The notes: a model not told the origin generated them from the sequence alone. 64,000 bases of DNA from Tipula vernalis (GCA_958295665.1 OY282559.1:261150245-261214244), one strand, 5' to 3'; positions 48,351 through 59,360 are shown, counted from the stretch's first letter. Numbers and translations: made by a program.

Positions 48351-49620
48351 AACTTGACCAGAACGGGTAACTAAGTTGGCCCTTACTATTTGACCGTTTC
48401 CCGTTGGTAAACCAATTGTGATAATGTGGTGGTAAGCTCGTTTCTGTTTCTGTTCCTCTGTCCGTATAATTATATTATTCTTCGTATCTACAATTTTGCG
48501 ATCATTTTCTTATTTACTTAGTTGCTGATCAAGATATGCCCGAAGTGTATACGGTTAATATGTATTTAGTGGCGGGTCTCTTTTCGGAATTAGATTTAAT
48601 AAATCATTTTGTTTCCTTTATGAAAATGAACCGAACATAATTCGGTATAAAGACCATCACCTTCTTATCGATATTTAGAGAATAGTATTGGAACTGAACC
48701 AGCCTCTACCGTATTCTTCGTCCCATGATCATGGCCTTATAAAACATTCTGGGCGAAGGTCGGTGCCCTAATTCGCATATCTTCAAACATGCAACCTGTG
48801 ACAATTTCAATGCAAAGCGCCCCGTACTTGAGAGATTTGCAACACGGGATTTGAGCTCCTTCAATTTTTCACATAATTTACTTACACTTCGACCACTTGA
48901 TGTTTCGAGACTATTCATTAAGAACATCTAAAACCTTCTCCAGATTTTCTACAGCCACTTCCTCTGTAGCTGTATGTTTTTTAAATATTTATTTAAAAAA
49001 GTGATTTTAGATTTTGGTGACTGTAAAAGTGATACGAGGCAATATAACTCCTTTAAAATATAAGCAAGATTTGGTGAATATTAGGGCTTTCAATTAACCG
49101 ACTTTTCGCTTAACCGATTAACAATCCAAATTTTTTGAAAATTAATGGATTAACCGGCTAACCGGTTACTCAGCTTAGCCTAGGTTTCGAGAATTCATCC
49201 AATTTTCAAATATTAAGGCTATTATAAAACCTAAGCAAAAAAGACAAGTAATTTATATTACTTCAATTGCATGTTTTTTAATTAACAGTTGCCGAAAAGT
49301 TTGCATTCAAAATCCTGAGAAGATTTTTGTGACGAAGTTTCCCACCACTAAAACCACTAGTTCGCTGGCAATGGAAGTTGAGCGGATTGTGAGAATCGCT
49401 TTATTTAAATTTTCCAGATTGGCTAATCTTTGTTTTGTCTAGTCAAAAAGTTTGAATTTGTTTTTTACGCTTACGGATAGACGCTGGCGAGGCGTTGAAA
49501 TTGATGATGAGACCGTATCGCCCGCATCCAGCTACCCATTTAATGAAGTGACTTTCGATTCACCATGAATTGTCGATTGTTCGGTAGTCTCAATTTCACA
49601 AAATAAATCGTGCGAATCAT
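48351..49620. other. Intron; one unrecognised open stretch on the - strand
   Basis: 48706-48927 (-) is open for 73 codons (SKLCEKLKELKSRVANLSST and GHRPSPRMFYKAMIMGRR). Its composition is richer in Cys, Arg and Lys than surrounding noise. It might be a fragment of an element or gene, but I do not recognise it. The rest is unremarkable. Confidence 0.3.
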
Positions 49621-50090
49621 CCATCTCTCTCTCCCTTTCTCTCCCTCTCCTTCCCTTTCTCTCTCCCTTTCTCTGTCCCTTTCCCTGTCCCTTTCTCTCT
49701 CCCTCTCTCTTTTCTCTCTCTTCTCTCTCTCGCTCCCTTCTCTCTCTCGCTCTCTTCTCTGTCTCGTTCTCGTATCTCTCTCTTCTTTCTCTCTCTCTTC
49801 TCTCTCTCTTCTCTCTCCTCTCTCTCTTCTCTCTCTTCTCTCTCGCTCTTCTCTCTCTCTCTTCTCTCTCTCTCTTCTCTCTCTTCTCTCTCCCTCCTCT
49901 CTCTCCCTCCTCTCTCCCTCTTCTCTCTCCCTCCTCTCTCTCCCTCCTTTCTCTCCCTCCACTCTCTTCCTCCTCTCTCTCCCTCCTCTCTCTCTCCCTC
50001 CTCTCTCTCCCTCTCCCTCCGTCTCTTTCTCTTTCTTTCTATCTCTATCTCTATCTCGATCTATCTCTCTCTCTTTCTCTCTCTCAAGTC
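49621..50090. repeat. Long CT (GA) microsatellite, about 470 bp
   Basis: Almost uninterrupted CTCTCT/CCCTCC/TTCTCT sequence. Open frames of 140 codons (-) and 187 codons (+) across it consist of Arg/Glu or Ser/Leu repeats and are artefacts. Confidence 0.95.
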
Positions 50091-53000
50091 AATATTGTGT
50101 ATTCCAATGTTTTGTCAATTTTTTTAAAAGTAGGAAAACAAATTTTACGGTATCGGTTAATTGTGAATTTTGAAAATTTTTTCATTCGAATTAACCGTTT
50201 AACATAAATTCAAAATCTGATCCATTACATTTATAGATTTTATTCGAACACAACGAATTAAAGTAACCAAAAGTAAATTTGTATGAACAAGAGTGATGCA
50301 ATCTTCATTTATTATATTAAACTTGACCTAATTAAAATTAAATTTGTAATTCCTGACTATTCTCTAATTAAGTACTTTACATAACAATAATGGCGAGCTA
50401 CCCAGCTTACTTCATCTTAATCAAAATTAAAGTTATGCAAACGTTTCATATTACGCACACAAACAAAACAGAGACACCAGGCAAGGCCCTTTTTAAAGTT
50501 ATTATTTTGAAACCTGCCTTAAATATTTAGTATCAATGAACTTGACATTAATACTTAAGATTTACAAAATAGCCTGCATACCGCTACTTGACGAAATACA
50601 AAACCAAACAAATTCCAATAAAAATACACATATAAAATACTCATATACTACACAGTACATTAAACGTAATTTTAAAATTATCTACACATACTTAATTAAA
50701 TTGTCTCGTAGAAGAAATTTTCTTAAAATATTTGTTTTGTTTTTTTTTTTTTTTGTAAATTTTCTAAATTTTTTTACTACCATAATAAAATTTTTAATTG
50801 GTCCATTTATACTTTATAGTAAATTAGCATCGTCAGGTGGTCACGTTAATATAGTATATGTTATACGTACTCCTACAAAGTATTTCAGTAACATTTTGTT
50901 GTGATGACAAAAATGCCAAATTAATTTTAAAAAGTGATTGTTATTGAAATTTAATCGTTGTTACACAAATACGATTCAATTTTATGCAGCCACAATTCGA
51001 TATTTTCCATTTTACTTTTACCCATCATAAATTATCATCAAAGTAGCTTAGCAATCATCATAATCCGTTGTGTTGATGCTAATGAATACAAATATGATTT
51101 ATGAGGCTAAGTTTAATAATGATTTGAACGTAAATTAAAATGTAAGTTCTTATGTTGTTTTATGGTTAATCACGGCAAGTTCGTTTCTGTTGTGGTTTAT
51201 TTACTAATGCATAGAAACAGAATATGTACGAGATCGATATTCAAATTAGAACAATTTCACATTATTATTTATATCCAATAATTTTTATTGATTAGAAAAA
51301 TTATTGGTTGTTGTGAAATACTTTGATTATGTGATTGCGTAGCACATAATTTTGTAATATGCACATAAATTGTTTGTAACAAAGTAATTTGTTTGCGCAT
51401 TAAACACGAAAAATTCTAATTTATAGTACTTTCTGTCTCTCCCTAATCATCAACAACCATGTTTTAAATTCGTTACAAATCATGTACATATATAAGGAAA
51501 TCTCATTTTCCTTCTATATAAATTAAGGATATTTTCTCATCTTATCTCACATTACATATTTTTGTTTCCTTATTTTACAACGTAGCTTCAGAAAAAAAAA
51601 AAAATCCCAGATTTAGAGATAAGAATTGTGTTAGCATTAACTAAACGAGTCAGAAAAATACTGAATTATTTGTTAAACATTACCACGAGCAGACGATTAA
51701 CAAAGTGATATGGAAATTTATGATTGTACGATTTAAAATATCATTGTTAAATTGTTGCATTCGTTAAATTCCAGTTGTCAATTTTACGATTAATACATAA
51801 TGATGAAGTTTGTTCTTACAGTAATTGATTCATTTTCCCGCGTATACAAAGCAATAAAATAAATTAACTGCCGAATTTTTTGGGAAATACAAAATAGGGA
51901 TATTTAAATTCAATTTTTTGTATTTTTTATATATTTGTTTCGAGGGAAATTTATTAGCACGCAAAACAAATTAAACCATTGAACTTGAAAGTTTATGTTA
52001 ATCAACTGTTTTGAGCAACTCAATCAATTTTTAATATAAAAAGAAATTATTCGGTCTTCATGTTGTTTTGTTGTGTGTGTATGTTTTGTATTTATAAAAA
52101 TGGAAACAAAAGGTGACATTTTCCCACATAAACATAAACATCACCATCGCATTTGTATTATATTCTAAATATTTTATTGTTTTTCAAATAACACAAATGG
52201 AAACTGTATAAAAACAATTATGAAAATTTATATTTTTCTCTTGTTTACAAAATTTTCTTATTTTACTTGTTTGTATTCCGGAATTTTACTTTGTAGATTT
52301 TTTTTGTGTTTGGGAAATTGAATGAATATTTGTTATGGTAGAACATGTTATTAATTTATTTTATGTTCAAGTATTTCTCTTTATTTATATCATCGAATAG
52401 ATAGCAGAGTCGGATTAAGACATTAAGGATAGTTCTTTGCCGCATTTTAGACTTATAATTTTTCGATTTATTTTTCCTGTATTTTCAAAGTACTTGTTGA
52501 AAAGACGTTTCACAATTTTTACCTCTTAATTAAATTGTTGTAAATTGTTACGATTGGGTCGGATAAGAGTGGATGTCGGTGACGGATTTACGTTCCACTG
52601 TGTATCTGCCATAACTTAAATAATTCATCAGATCATCCAAAGCGGTCATCGAAGCAGCGCTAGAGCTCAGGGCTTAGGTGCTTATTCTTGAAAGATTATG
52701 AAACCTGGTAAAGCCACATGAAAGGAATAGGAAAAGGAAAACTAAAAATAGGATTTAAAATCCTACCAAAAGGAAACGAGTCAATACTCCTGGGAAGCTT
52801 AGCTACTTATCTAATGCTACTTGATAGCCTCTCATTCTTTCGACCCAACTGCGAATTTACTTAATGATTGAAATCTAAACAGAAAACACGAAAGTGGTGA
52901 AAAGGAAAAGATCCATGCGATATTCTGAACTTTAAATATTTAAATCAGATATGGGCATTGATTGATTGATAATAACTATTCTAAAATTAATTAAGTTTAA

Positions 53001-53590
53001 ATTTAATTCTCTGAAATTAATTATATAATCTTTATGACTACAAATAAATTAACATTAATAGTTTGACAATAATTAAACCAACTACCACCCACCCGCCCAT
53101 CATGCTGTCACCTCAGCTGGTGTCATCTTGGTCGAGATTCTCAGGTGTTTTCTAAACTAAAACCATTTTAACTAACCGATTTAAATACTATCATTAACAT
53201 TAATACCAGTATGAGCATTAACACCAATACCAACATCCACATCGATACCAATACCAAACATCAACACTAACATTATGACATTAATGATTCGATTACACCG
53301 AAAAATTAATTTCACTAAATTTAATTCAATTAATTTTAATAAAAATTAATTTAATTCCATTAAATTCAGTTCAACCCAAAACCTAATTTACTTCATTAAT
53401 AATTCTTTATTTAAAATTAGCCCTTAACACCTTTAAATAAAATAAATTCAATTCAGCATCTAAATTGAAGGACAGCAAATTATAGACTAACTAAAACCTT
53501 AAATTCAAGATTGCATAAAAGTTTTAATTCTAAGTTATGAATTTGAAACACTAAATATCTTTTTTTAAACCAAAATTCTAAAATAAAAAC
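50091..53590. other. sm: AT-rich intron, nothing recognised
   Basis: Includes an open stretch at 50536-50904 (+) with no recognisable domain and low-complexity AATTTAATT sequence near 53290-53480. No supported gene. Confidence 0.45.
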
Positions 53591-53598
53591 CAAAAATC

Positions 53599-53763
53599 TG
53601 AAACCCTGATAACTAATTCCAGGAATACCACTAAAATCAAAATTAAATAATTAATTGTTTATTACTTTATTCTACTTAAGTAGCTCTGCAAAATAGTTTA
53701 AATTAATCTGAACATATTACATACTAATAGTTCAACCTTTCCTTACTAAATTAAATTTAATAA
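53599..53763. repeat. Diverged direct repeat, copy A (left of piggyBac)
   Basis: Shares order and spacing of blocks with 59161-59360: CTGAAACC, CTAATTCCAG, ATACC.CTAA, AAAATTAA, AATTAATT, TTATTA, CTGCA.AATA.TTTAAA, ACATA and ATACTAA. Identity is moderate. It lies just outside the left TTAA of the piggyBac. Confidence 0.45.
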
Positions 53764-53847
53764 ATCGACTCTAAAATAAATAAATAAATAATAAATAATA
53801 ATTAACCCTCATCAGTATGGGTCATTTTACTTACATTAACGTACGCG

Positions 53848-53866
53848 ATGAGTCTCTCAGACTCAT
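53848..53866. repeat. Left subterminal palindrome of the piggyBac
   Basis: ATGAGTCTCTCAGACTCAT, preceded by GTACGCG. The same block, inverted, occurs near the right end. A likely transposase contact site by analogy with subterminal repeats of piggyBac. Confidence 0.6.
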
Positions 53867-53968
53867 ATGATATTTTCTCATTAAAACCAAGTTTATTAAA
53901 TATTTCAATATTTATTTTATAAATTCATTATGTAATAATTCATTTCACATATAAAAACAATAAAAAAA

Positions 53969-55708
53969 TTATTTATTTTTGCAGTTACTGCAAATCACAA
54001 CTTTCTCAGAGTGTTCGGAACAAACATTTTTTATACAGATCCCGCACAGTTGCTTATTCATTCGGCCAAGTTCAGCAGGGCACATGTAGCACCGACGTTT
54101 TTTTGTGTTAGTATCTACGTTTTGCAATGCAGGTTCAATATTTTGACTCGCACTACTATGAGATAAAACTTGCTGTACAACAGTTTTGGTTAATTTCGAA
54201 AGGCGCGAAGAACTACGCCTTTGAATATTTGGTACTACTAAATCTTGAACTAAACTTTGTAAGAATAATTTGCGGCGATTATTAGGTTGTGTAATTTTCC
54301 ATTCAGGATATAAATTTATCCAAACAACCTTTGCTGCTACTCCAGCTACGTCAATTAAATTGTAAAATTGAGCGATGGGCCATCTATTTGTTTTTCTTTT
54401 TACAGAGAAAGCATGACACAGCTGGTCCAGAGTATCAACTCCTCCTTTTGTACTGTTATAATACAAATTAATATTAGATTTATTCCGATTTTCATTATCG
54501 ATTTTATCATCGAAATGCATCGACGACAATAAAATTACGGCACGGTTTTTTTTTGGAACGTAGCTCACCAAAGTCATGTTTTTCCGGAAACAAAAGACGT
54601 TTGATTCAACATTTCTCCGACGGTTTGGAAGACAATTATTTGGTATACATCTTTTATTTTTACGCATAGTCCCAACACATGTTAACCCCACACTTAGCAA
54701 ATATTGCGCCAGCTCCAAGCTGGTAAAAAAATTATCAAAAGTTATGTTCCTGTTTGTGTTGTGAAATGGAGTGCACAATTGTTGAACCACAGTGAACCCT
54801 AGGTTGACAGCTCTTTGTGGTCCTTCTTTCCCCAAATATGGAATCCCCTTCAAAGGATAACTGGTGATGCTGTCGCATATCCACAAAATCTTCATCCCGT
54901 ATTTGTCCGGCTTCGAGGGTATATATTGCCGAAATGATACTCTGCCTCGATAGGGTACCAATTGCTCATCGATTGTGAGGTTTTCACCGGGAATATAATG
55001 TTTTATAAAGTTGGTATTTACCGAATCCCAAATTTCCCGAAAAGGAGCAAATTTATCACGCTGCCTTCGAGCCGTGCGTGTTGTATCATCGAAACGAATA
55101 TATTTGCATAATAATTTAAATCTATGACAGGACATGCTTGCTTTGAATAAAATGTCACCAAATAGGGGATGCCAAAATTCCTGCAAATCTGATATGCCCT
55201 GCTTATTTAGACCGGCGTTTATCAGCAATCCGATGAAACAGCGAATCTCAACTTCGTCTGTTGGCTTCCAGATTTCCGCACGTTTCTCGTAACCGTATAA
55301 GTTCGTAGAGCTCACGATAAGTTGAATTACTTGATCGCTAAAGAATAGCGAGAAAGCATCCCCTGGTGATTCTATGTGCTTTTCGGGTGGAACTTTCACC
55401 TTGTTGATACCGCCTCTAATAAGATTACAAGCCGGTGTTCGTCTTTGTGGAAATGGGCTGTTTTTCCATTGGGTCCCATCCTTCGCAGTAAAGAACGTTT
55501 CATCGATAGGTGGTTCATTATCAATCAAAGCATCTTCGGATTCAGATGCTTGTTGTTCATCTTCACAGTCAGAGTCGCTTTCTAACACATCTATTTCGCT
55601 ATCGGATGAATCGGCACATTCCAAAACGTTATCCTGACTCTCATCATCACTTTCCTCTAAAGCAGCCCGAACTTCTTCCTCCGTCCACACACGTCTTCTG
55701 TTTGCCAT
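53969..55708 (-). CDS. piggyBac transposase (579 aa, intact)
   Basis: A complete intronless frame of normal length for piggyBac (about 590 aa). It has an acidic N-terminal region rich in Asp, Glu and Ser (about 9-70), as usual in the family. The DDE_Tnp_1_7-type catalytic core spans about 110-480, with the three expected Asp residues D247 (LTIDEQLVPYRGR), D325 (ITFDNFFTS) and D425 (GGVDTLDQ). A C-terminal Cys-rich domain (C540, C543, C555, C558, C563, C573, C576, with H566) binds the transposon ends in this family. No frameshift or stop is visible, so the protein could be active. Expression may be affected by the insertion 290 bp upstream. Family members excise precisely at TTAA. Confidence 0.95.
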   Translation of the reverse strand: MANRRRVWTEEEVRAALEESDDESQDNVLECADSSDSEIDVLESDSDCEDEQQASESEDALIDNEPPIDETFFTAKDGTQWKNSPFPQRRTPACNLIRGGINKVKVPPEKHIESPGDAFSLFFSDQVIQLIVSSTNLYGYEKRAEIWKPTDEVEIRCFIGLLINAGLNKQGISDLQEFWHPLFGDILFKASMSCHRFKLLCKYIRFDDTTRTARRQRDKFAPFREIWDSVNTNFIKHYIPGENLTIDEQLVPYRGRVSFRQYIPSKPDKYGMKILWICDSITSYPLKGIPYLGKEGPQRAVNLGFTVVQQLCTPFHNTNRNITFDNFFTSLELAQYLLSVGLTCVGTMRKNKRCIPNNCLPNRRRNVESNVFCFRKNMTLVSYVPKKNRAVILLSSMHFDDKIDNENRNKSNINLYYNSTKGGVDTLDQLCHAFSVKRKTNRWPIAQFYNLIDVAGVAAKVVWINLYPEWKITQPNNRRKLFLQSLVQDLVVPNIQRRSSSRLSKLTKTVVQQVLSHSSASQNIEPALQNVDTNTKKRRCYMCPAELGRMNKQLCGICIKNVCSEHSEKVVICSNCKNK

Positions 55709-55998
55709 ACTATAGATGTAGAATATTACAAAATTTTACATTTTCATTTGAATAATTTACAAACAGACTTACATTGTAATAATAGATCACTTATTCAATT
55801 GGCGTTCACTTTACTGGTTTGTAAATTGTAATCGAACGAGTACTACGCAACACTAACACATTAGTTATACTGACTAAATAAAATTCTAATATTCAATAGT
55901 AGCTATCCTACATCTATTCTATAACGGTGAATAACAATCGAGCGCCGATTTGCGATATATGTATATTTGATAAATATATATGTATAATGCACTTGCAC

Positions 55999-58571
55999 CA
56001 AAAACATCTATAATTCCAAGACGAACTATACGAAATTTAAAGGTACAAAGTGACGACTGCCCATAGTGTTAGTTGTGTACATATAAGCCTTCAATATAAA
56101 AACTAACCAACACTAATCTAATTTGTTTTGGTTTTGTGCTATGAAATATGAAAAAAAAATACAAAAAATACATAGGAAACAACAACAATTTACATCACGG
56201 CAACGCCGTATAATAATATCAAATAAAACGAAAGCTATTTATGTGTAGGTTTTGTTTTGGAAAATAAAACCAATTACAATAACAACAACAATGGTTCTGT
56301 CATTCGTCATATTCGAAATAATTGACTGAACGAAGACTGACCTTTTTTTTAAATGAAATTCATTATTTATTTTAATTAATTATTGAATTATTTATTTATA
56401 ATTTTGTTAATTACATGTTCATTGGAAAAGGTTTTATGCCTAACGGAAGCACTAACTGAATAGTTTACTAAGAAATGTGCTTCCATACGGCTTTTACTTC
56501 TTTAATATATTTAAAAAAATTATACCTTGTTGTTTATTTTATTTACCTACACGAAATTTATTAAATCGGTCTACATATACGCCAAGAGCTATGAATGTTT
56601 TTGGTGCTTTGCAATCTTATGCAGTGTACTTCGTAGTGTATTCGTGCTCGCATTATTCAAATTTAACATAATTTCACACGATCGAAGTCATCCGAATGCC
56701 GCGAATGTATCAGACTCTGTTGGTGAATATTGCTCAGCGGAGTGTGCACCATACTTGATGGTAAATATCCAGGTGTACTGAATATGGATAGACACATTGT
56801 TGATCCAACGTTGTTCGTTCGCAAAATCGATTGAGTTATCAAAGAATGTTCACCACCAATTTGTTTGCTTTGGGCCGTCGCCGTATTATTATTAGTATTG
56901 AAACCTCCACCACTGCGCGTTATATTCAAGTCTTGTAGAGCATGTTTTCGTAATCCTTGCACAAAATGGCGGGTCCCACTTGGCATTTTCTATTGCTGAT
57001 TTTTCATGGTGAAATGAACCAGTGATAATTCAGTCTTACCGTTTTCAACCTGCGTATATTGATTCGTTTGGCAAACTGGTTGTGATGTAATTTGTTCCTC
57101 CTCATTACTGTTAGTGAGCTGCCAATCTGGATTCCCATGTTTTCGCATATCCATTTCGCAATCAAACGAAAAAAATCAACAATCTCCAAAGCCCGTGACC
57201 GGAAAGAGAAGTACATGACAAATGGCGTAACTAGTGGACTATATTTCGTTAACAAGATGAATCTGGAATAACATGAATTTAATACAAAATTAATGTAAAT
57301 CAAAAATACTAGTAGTTACCACTTTCAGTTGCAACAATTGTCCGAATTGATCAGTTACTCAGGTACATATGTATGTGATAATTCACGATACGATACTGGG
57401 AGATAATGAACTCATGCGCCGAATGGCTGTCATCAATTGTTCAGGACACCAAATTAAATTCTCATCAGGAATAAAGTTTTGAGATATAACAACAACCGCC
57501 GTTAACGGCATTAATAGTATCATTTTAGTGAGGACATTTTCAACCTGGACAACATCCTCATCATAAACGGTTAATATGTCAAAAACGCTTAAAATACCAC
57601 AATAAAAACTAATTCACTCGTTAAATGTCGTAGATATAGTCGGCCATATCGTGATCAACATCTCATTCAAGTTCTAGGTTCTCGTTTAATCAACTCACCA
57701 TAATTAAAAAAAAATACATCAACTGCCACAAAAGTATTAACAGACATAAATCTTCTACAACAAAACACATTATTGTCGTGACAACTTTGTGACATCGTCG
57801 ATTTGATTTGTTGTACGTACGCCCAAAAACGGGACCATAACTTTGGCCGGAACTAAATCCTTATTCATGATAGCTACAATATAATTTTTGAACCGCACAA
57901 TACGATCATAAATATCGAGCTCGGTCAGTAGCTTCTTATGTATACACGTTGGCTGTTCAGATTGTACTTCTCCGATTCGTTTTTGTACTCATGACACGTT
58001 AAATTATCGAGCTCCGACTGCAATAAAATGGTTATTAGACGTGAAATTGAGAATATAAACAAATTACTTACGTCTTTAATCTTGAGCGCTCTGTTAAAAT
58101 ATATTTTTATATAACAAGGACCACAAAAACAAGATGTCATATGTTTGTCGTACATAGTTTTTGACACAAGGAAAAAGATGTATAACCTAACCTAACCTAT
58201 TTTTATTACACTCTAGACCAAAAAATGGCACATTTCATTGTGTTAAAAAATACGAATAAGCGTACATATTTTAATGCTTTACTACATGTTAAATATTAAA
58301 ATATTAAGACACAATTCGATTTTTAATATTAAGACACCTTTTAAATTTAAATTATCTTAATAATTTTTTTATTAAATTCAAAAATGAATTCAAAAAGGTA
58401 GAATATTTTTGTCAAGAGTGTACAAATAAAAAGTAAATATGTGTTTGTATGAAAATAAATGTAAAGTAATATGCGACGTTGCCGTCATCATTTAGTCACC
58501 AATACTACCTTCAGTAGTAATTACCAGACAATGACAAAAAATAGTTTGTCTTGGAATTATAGATGTTTTTG
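55999..58571 (-). mobile_element. Pack-type DNA transposon carrying an Atg9 fragment, nested in the piggyBac
   Basis: The 31-bp terminal inverted repeats (55999-56029 and 58541-58571; CAAAAACATCTATAATTCCA then AGAC) differ at one position. They are bounded by a perfect 8-bp target duplication ACTTGCAC (55991-55998 and 58572-58579). The 8-bp duplication with CA...TG ends fits hAT or P-like elements; the 31-bp repeat length recalls P elements, but no transposase remnant was recognised. The interior carries a - strand segment of the host gene Atg9. Sequence at about 56040-56650 and 58120-58540 is unassigned. Confidence 0.85.
56663..58110 (-). pseudogene. Atg9: Captured, degraded Atg9 fragment
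   Basis: Atg9 is the multi-pass membrane scramblase that supplies lipid to growing autophagosomes. Minus-strand order matches Atg9: RALKIKD (58089-58072), a 51-bp intron (GTAAGT...GCAG, 58071-58021), SELDNLTCHE (58017 on), then after a 1-base deletion VQKRIGEVQSEQPTCIHKK, LLTELDIYDRIVRFKNYIVA and IMNKDLVPAK to about 57770. A gap follows where transmembrane sequence is missing. Then SVFDILTVYDEDVVQVENVL and NFIPDENLIWCPEQLMTAI (57589-57400), KYSPLVTPFVMYFSFRSRAL with EIVDFFR (57260-57170), and, after another frame change, MDMRKHGNPDWQ and QYTQVENGKTELSLVHFTM. A Trp codon has become TAG just before KMPSGTRHFVQGLRKHALQD. The fragment ends near 56663. Retained introns mean DNA-level capture. Loss of frame shows it is not a working gene. 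Confidence 0.88.
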
Positions 58572-58710
58572 ACTTGCACAGATCTAATACATATTGCACG
58601 TGTTATCATACTATCTAATGAAAATCATCATAAAATTTTTTTTTTTAAATTTACTGTTAATATTACAACAACAATGCTATGGGAATAAATCATTTGTTTT
58701 AAATACGACA

Positions 58711-58729
58711 ATGAGTCTATGAGACTCAT
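58711..58729. repeat. Right subterminal palindrome 1 of the piggyBac
   Basis: ATGAGTCTATGAGACTCAT followed by CGCGTAC, a mirror of the left subterminal block. Confidence 0.6.
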
Positions 58730-58900
58730 CGCGTACTGATTTGTTTTTATTTTGAAAATGGTGTCTCAGGACTTTAACCGTTACATGTAAAAATATATCA
58801 TTGCATTTTTGTTTATCATAAATAACGTATATTAAAATACATTTTGATCAATTTGTACGAAAATAGTTTTTAAGATGGTTTCTTACAGAATAAACTTTAA

Positions 58901-58918
58901 ATGAGTCTCCGAGACTCA
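58901..58918. repeat. Right subterminal palindrome 2 of the piggyBac
   Basis: ATGAGTCTCCGAGACTCA lies directly inside the right terminal repeat. It is a third copy of the motif and has no equivalent at the same place on the left. Confidence 0.6.
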
Positions 58919-58939
58919 ACCCGTACTGATTAGGGTTAA

Positions 58940-59160
58940 ATAAAAAGCCGCCCGGTTTCTCGGCTCTAAAACTCCCATAATAAATAATTTAATAATGAAC
59001 AATAATAGCTAAACACTGCAGCCGCCCCTGTTTCCTCATCTGAAAATTTCAATGCATCGAATCCCTTCCTAATTATCAACTTGGCATTTACAACAGAAAA
59101 ATTTAATTTAATTACTTAATTTTTAAAAATTCTAAAATTTGAATTTAAAATCGTCTAATA
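58940..59160. other. sm: Intron, nothing recognised
   Basis: Right flank of the piggyBac, with a GC-richer patch (GCCGCCCGGTTTCTCGGC) at 58947-58964. No gene. Confidence 0.4.
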
Positions 59161-59360
59161 CCTGAAACCATATCAGTTTAATTTTCAGATTTATAACTGA
59201 ATTATCTAATTCCAGACATACCTCTAAGATAAAATTAATAATTAATTAATTGCTTATTAATCTATTCCGTTTAAATTCCACTGCACAATAATTTAAAATA
59301 ATTAAGAACACATAAAATACTAACAGCTTAAAGTTGCCATACTGAATTATATTAAATAAC
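59161..59360. repeat. Diverged direct repeat, copy B (right of piggyBac)
   Basis: Partner of 53599-53763, in the same orientation. Shared blocks include CTAATTCCAG, AAAATTAA and AATTAATT in the same order. Confidence 0.45.

Larger units (their letters stand above)
53802..58939 (-). mobile_element. piggyBac-type transposon, intact transposase, with a nested insertion
   Basis: TTAA duplications at 53802-53805 and 58936-58939 enclose matching ends CCCTCATCAGTATGGGT (left) and, on the complement, CCCTAATCAGTACGGGT (right). Subterminal palindromes occur near both ends. The total of 5130 bp between the TTAA sites shrinks to about 2.55 kb, the usual piggyBac size, once the 2573-bp insertion at 55999-58571 and its 8-bp duplication are removed. 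The - strand transposase frame is complete. The nested element sits about 290 bp upstream of the start codon, between the promoter region and the right end. Confidence 0.92.

Noticed and set aside
49540..50173. Long open frames of 140 (-) and 187 (+) codons
   Set aside because: Both translate the CT microsatellite into Arg/Glu or Ser/Leu repeats.
50536..50904. 122-codon + strand frame as a gene
   Set aside because: No recognisable domain, long Phe run from poly-T, composition like the surrounding intron.
54576..55755. Plus-strand frames opposite the piggyBac transposase
   Set aside because: Antisense shadows of the transposase gene.
56663..57303. Open frames in the nested element as its transposase
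   Set aside because: They match Atg9 segments (VENGKTELSLVHFTM, FVQGLRKHALQD, SPLVTPFVMYF), not a hAT or P transposase.
58182..58199. Three CCTAA repeats resembling insect telomeric TTAGG
   Set aside because: Only three units, inside the Atg9-carrying element. Flies lack TTAGG telomeres, so chance is more likely.
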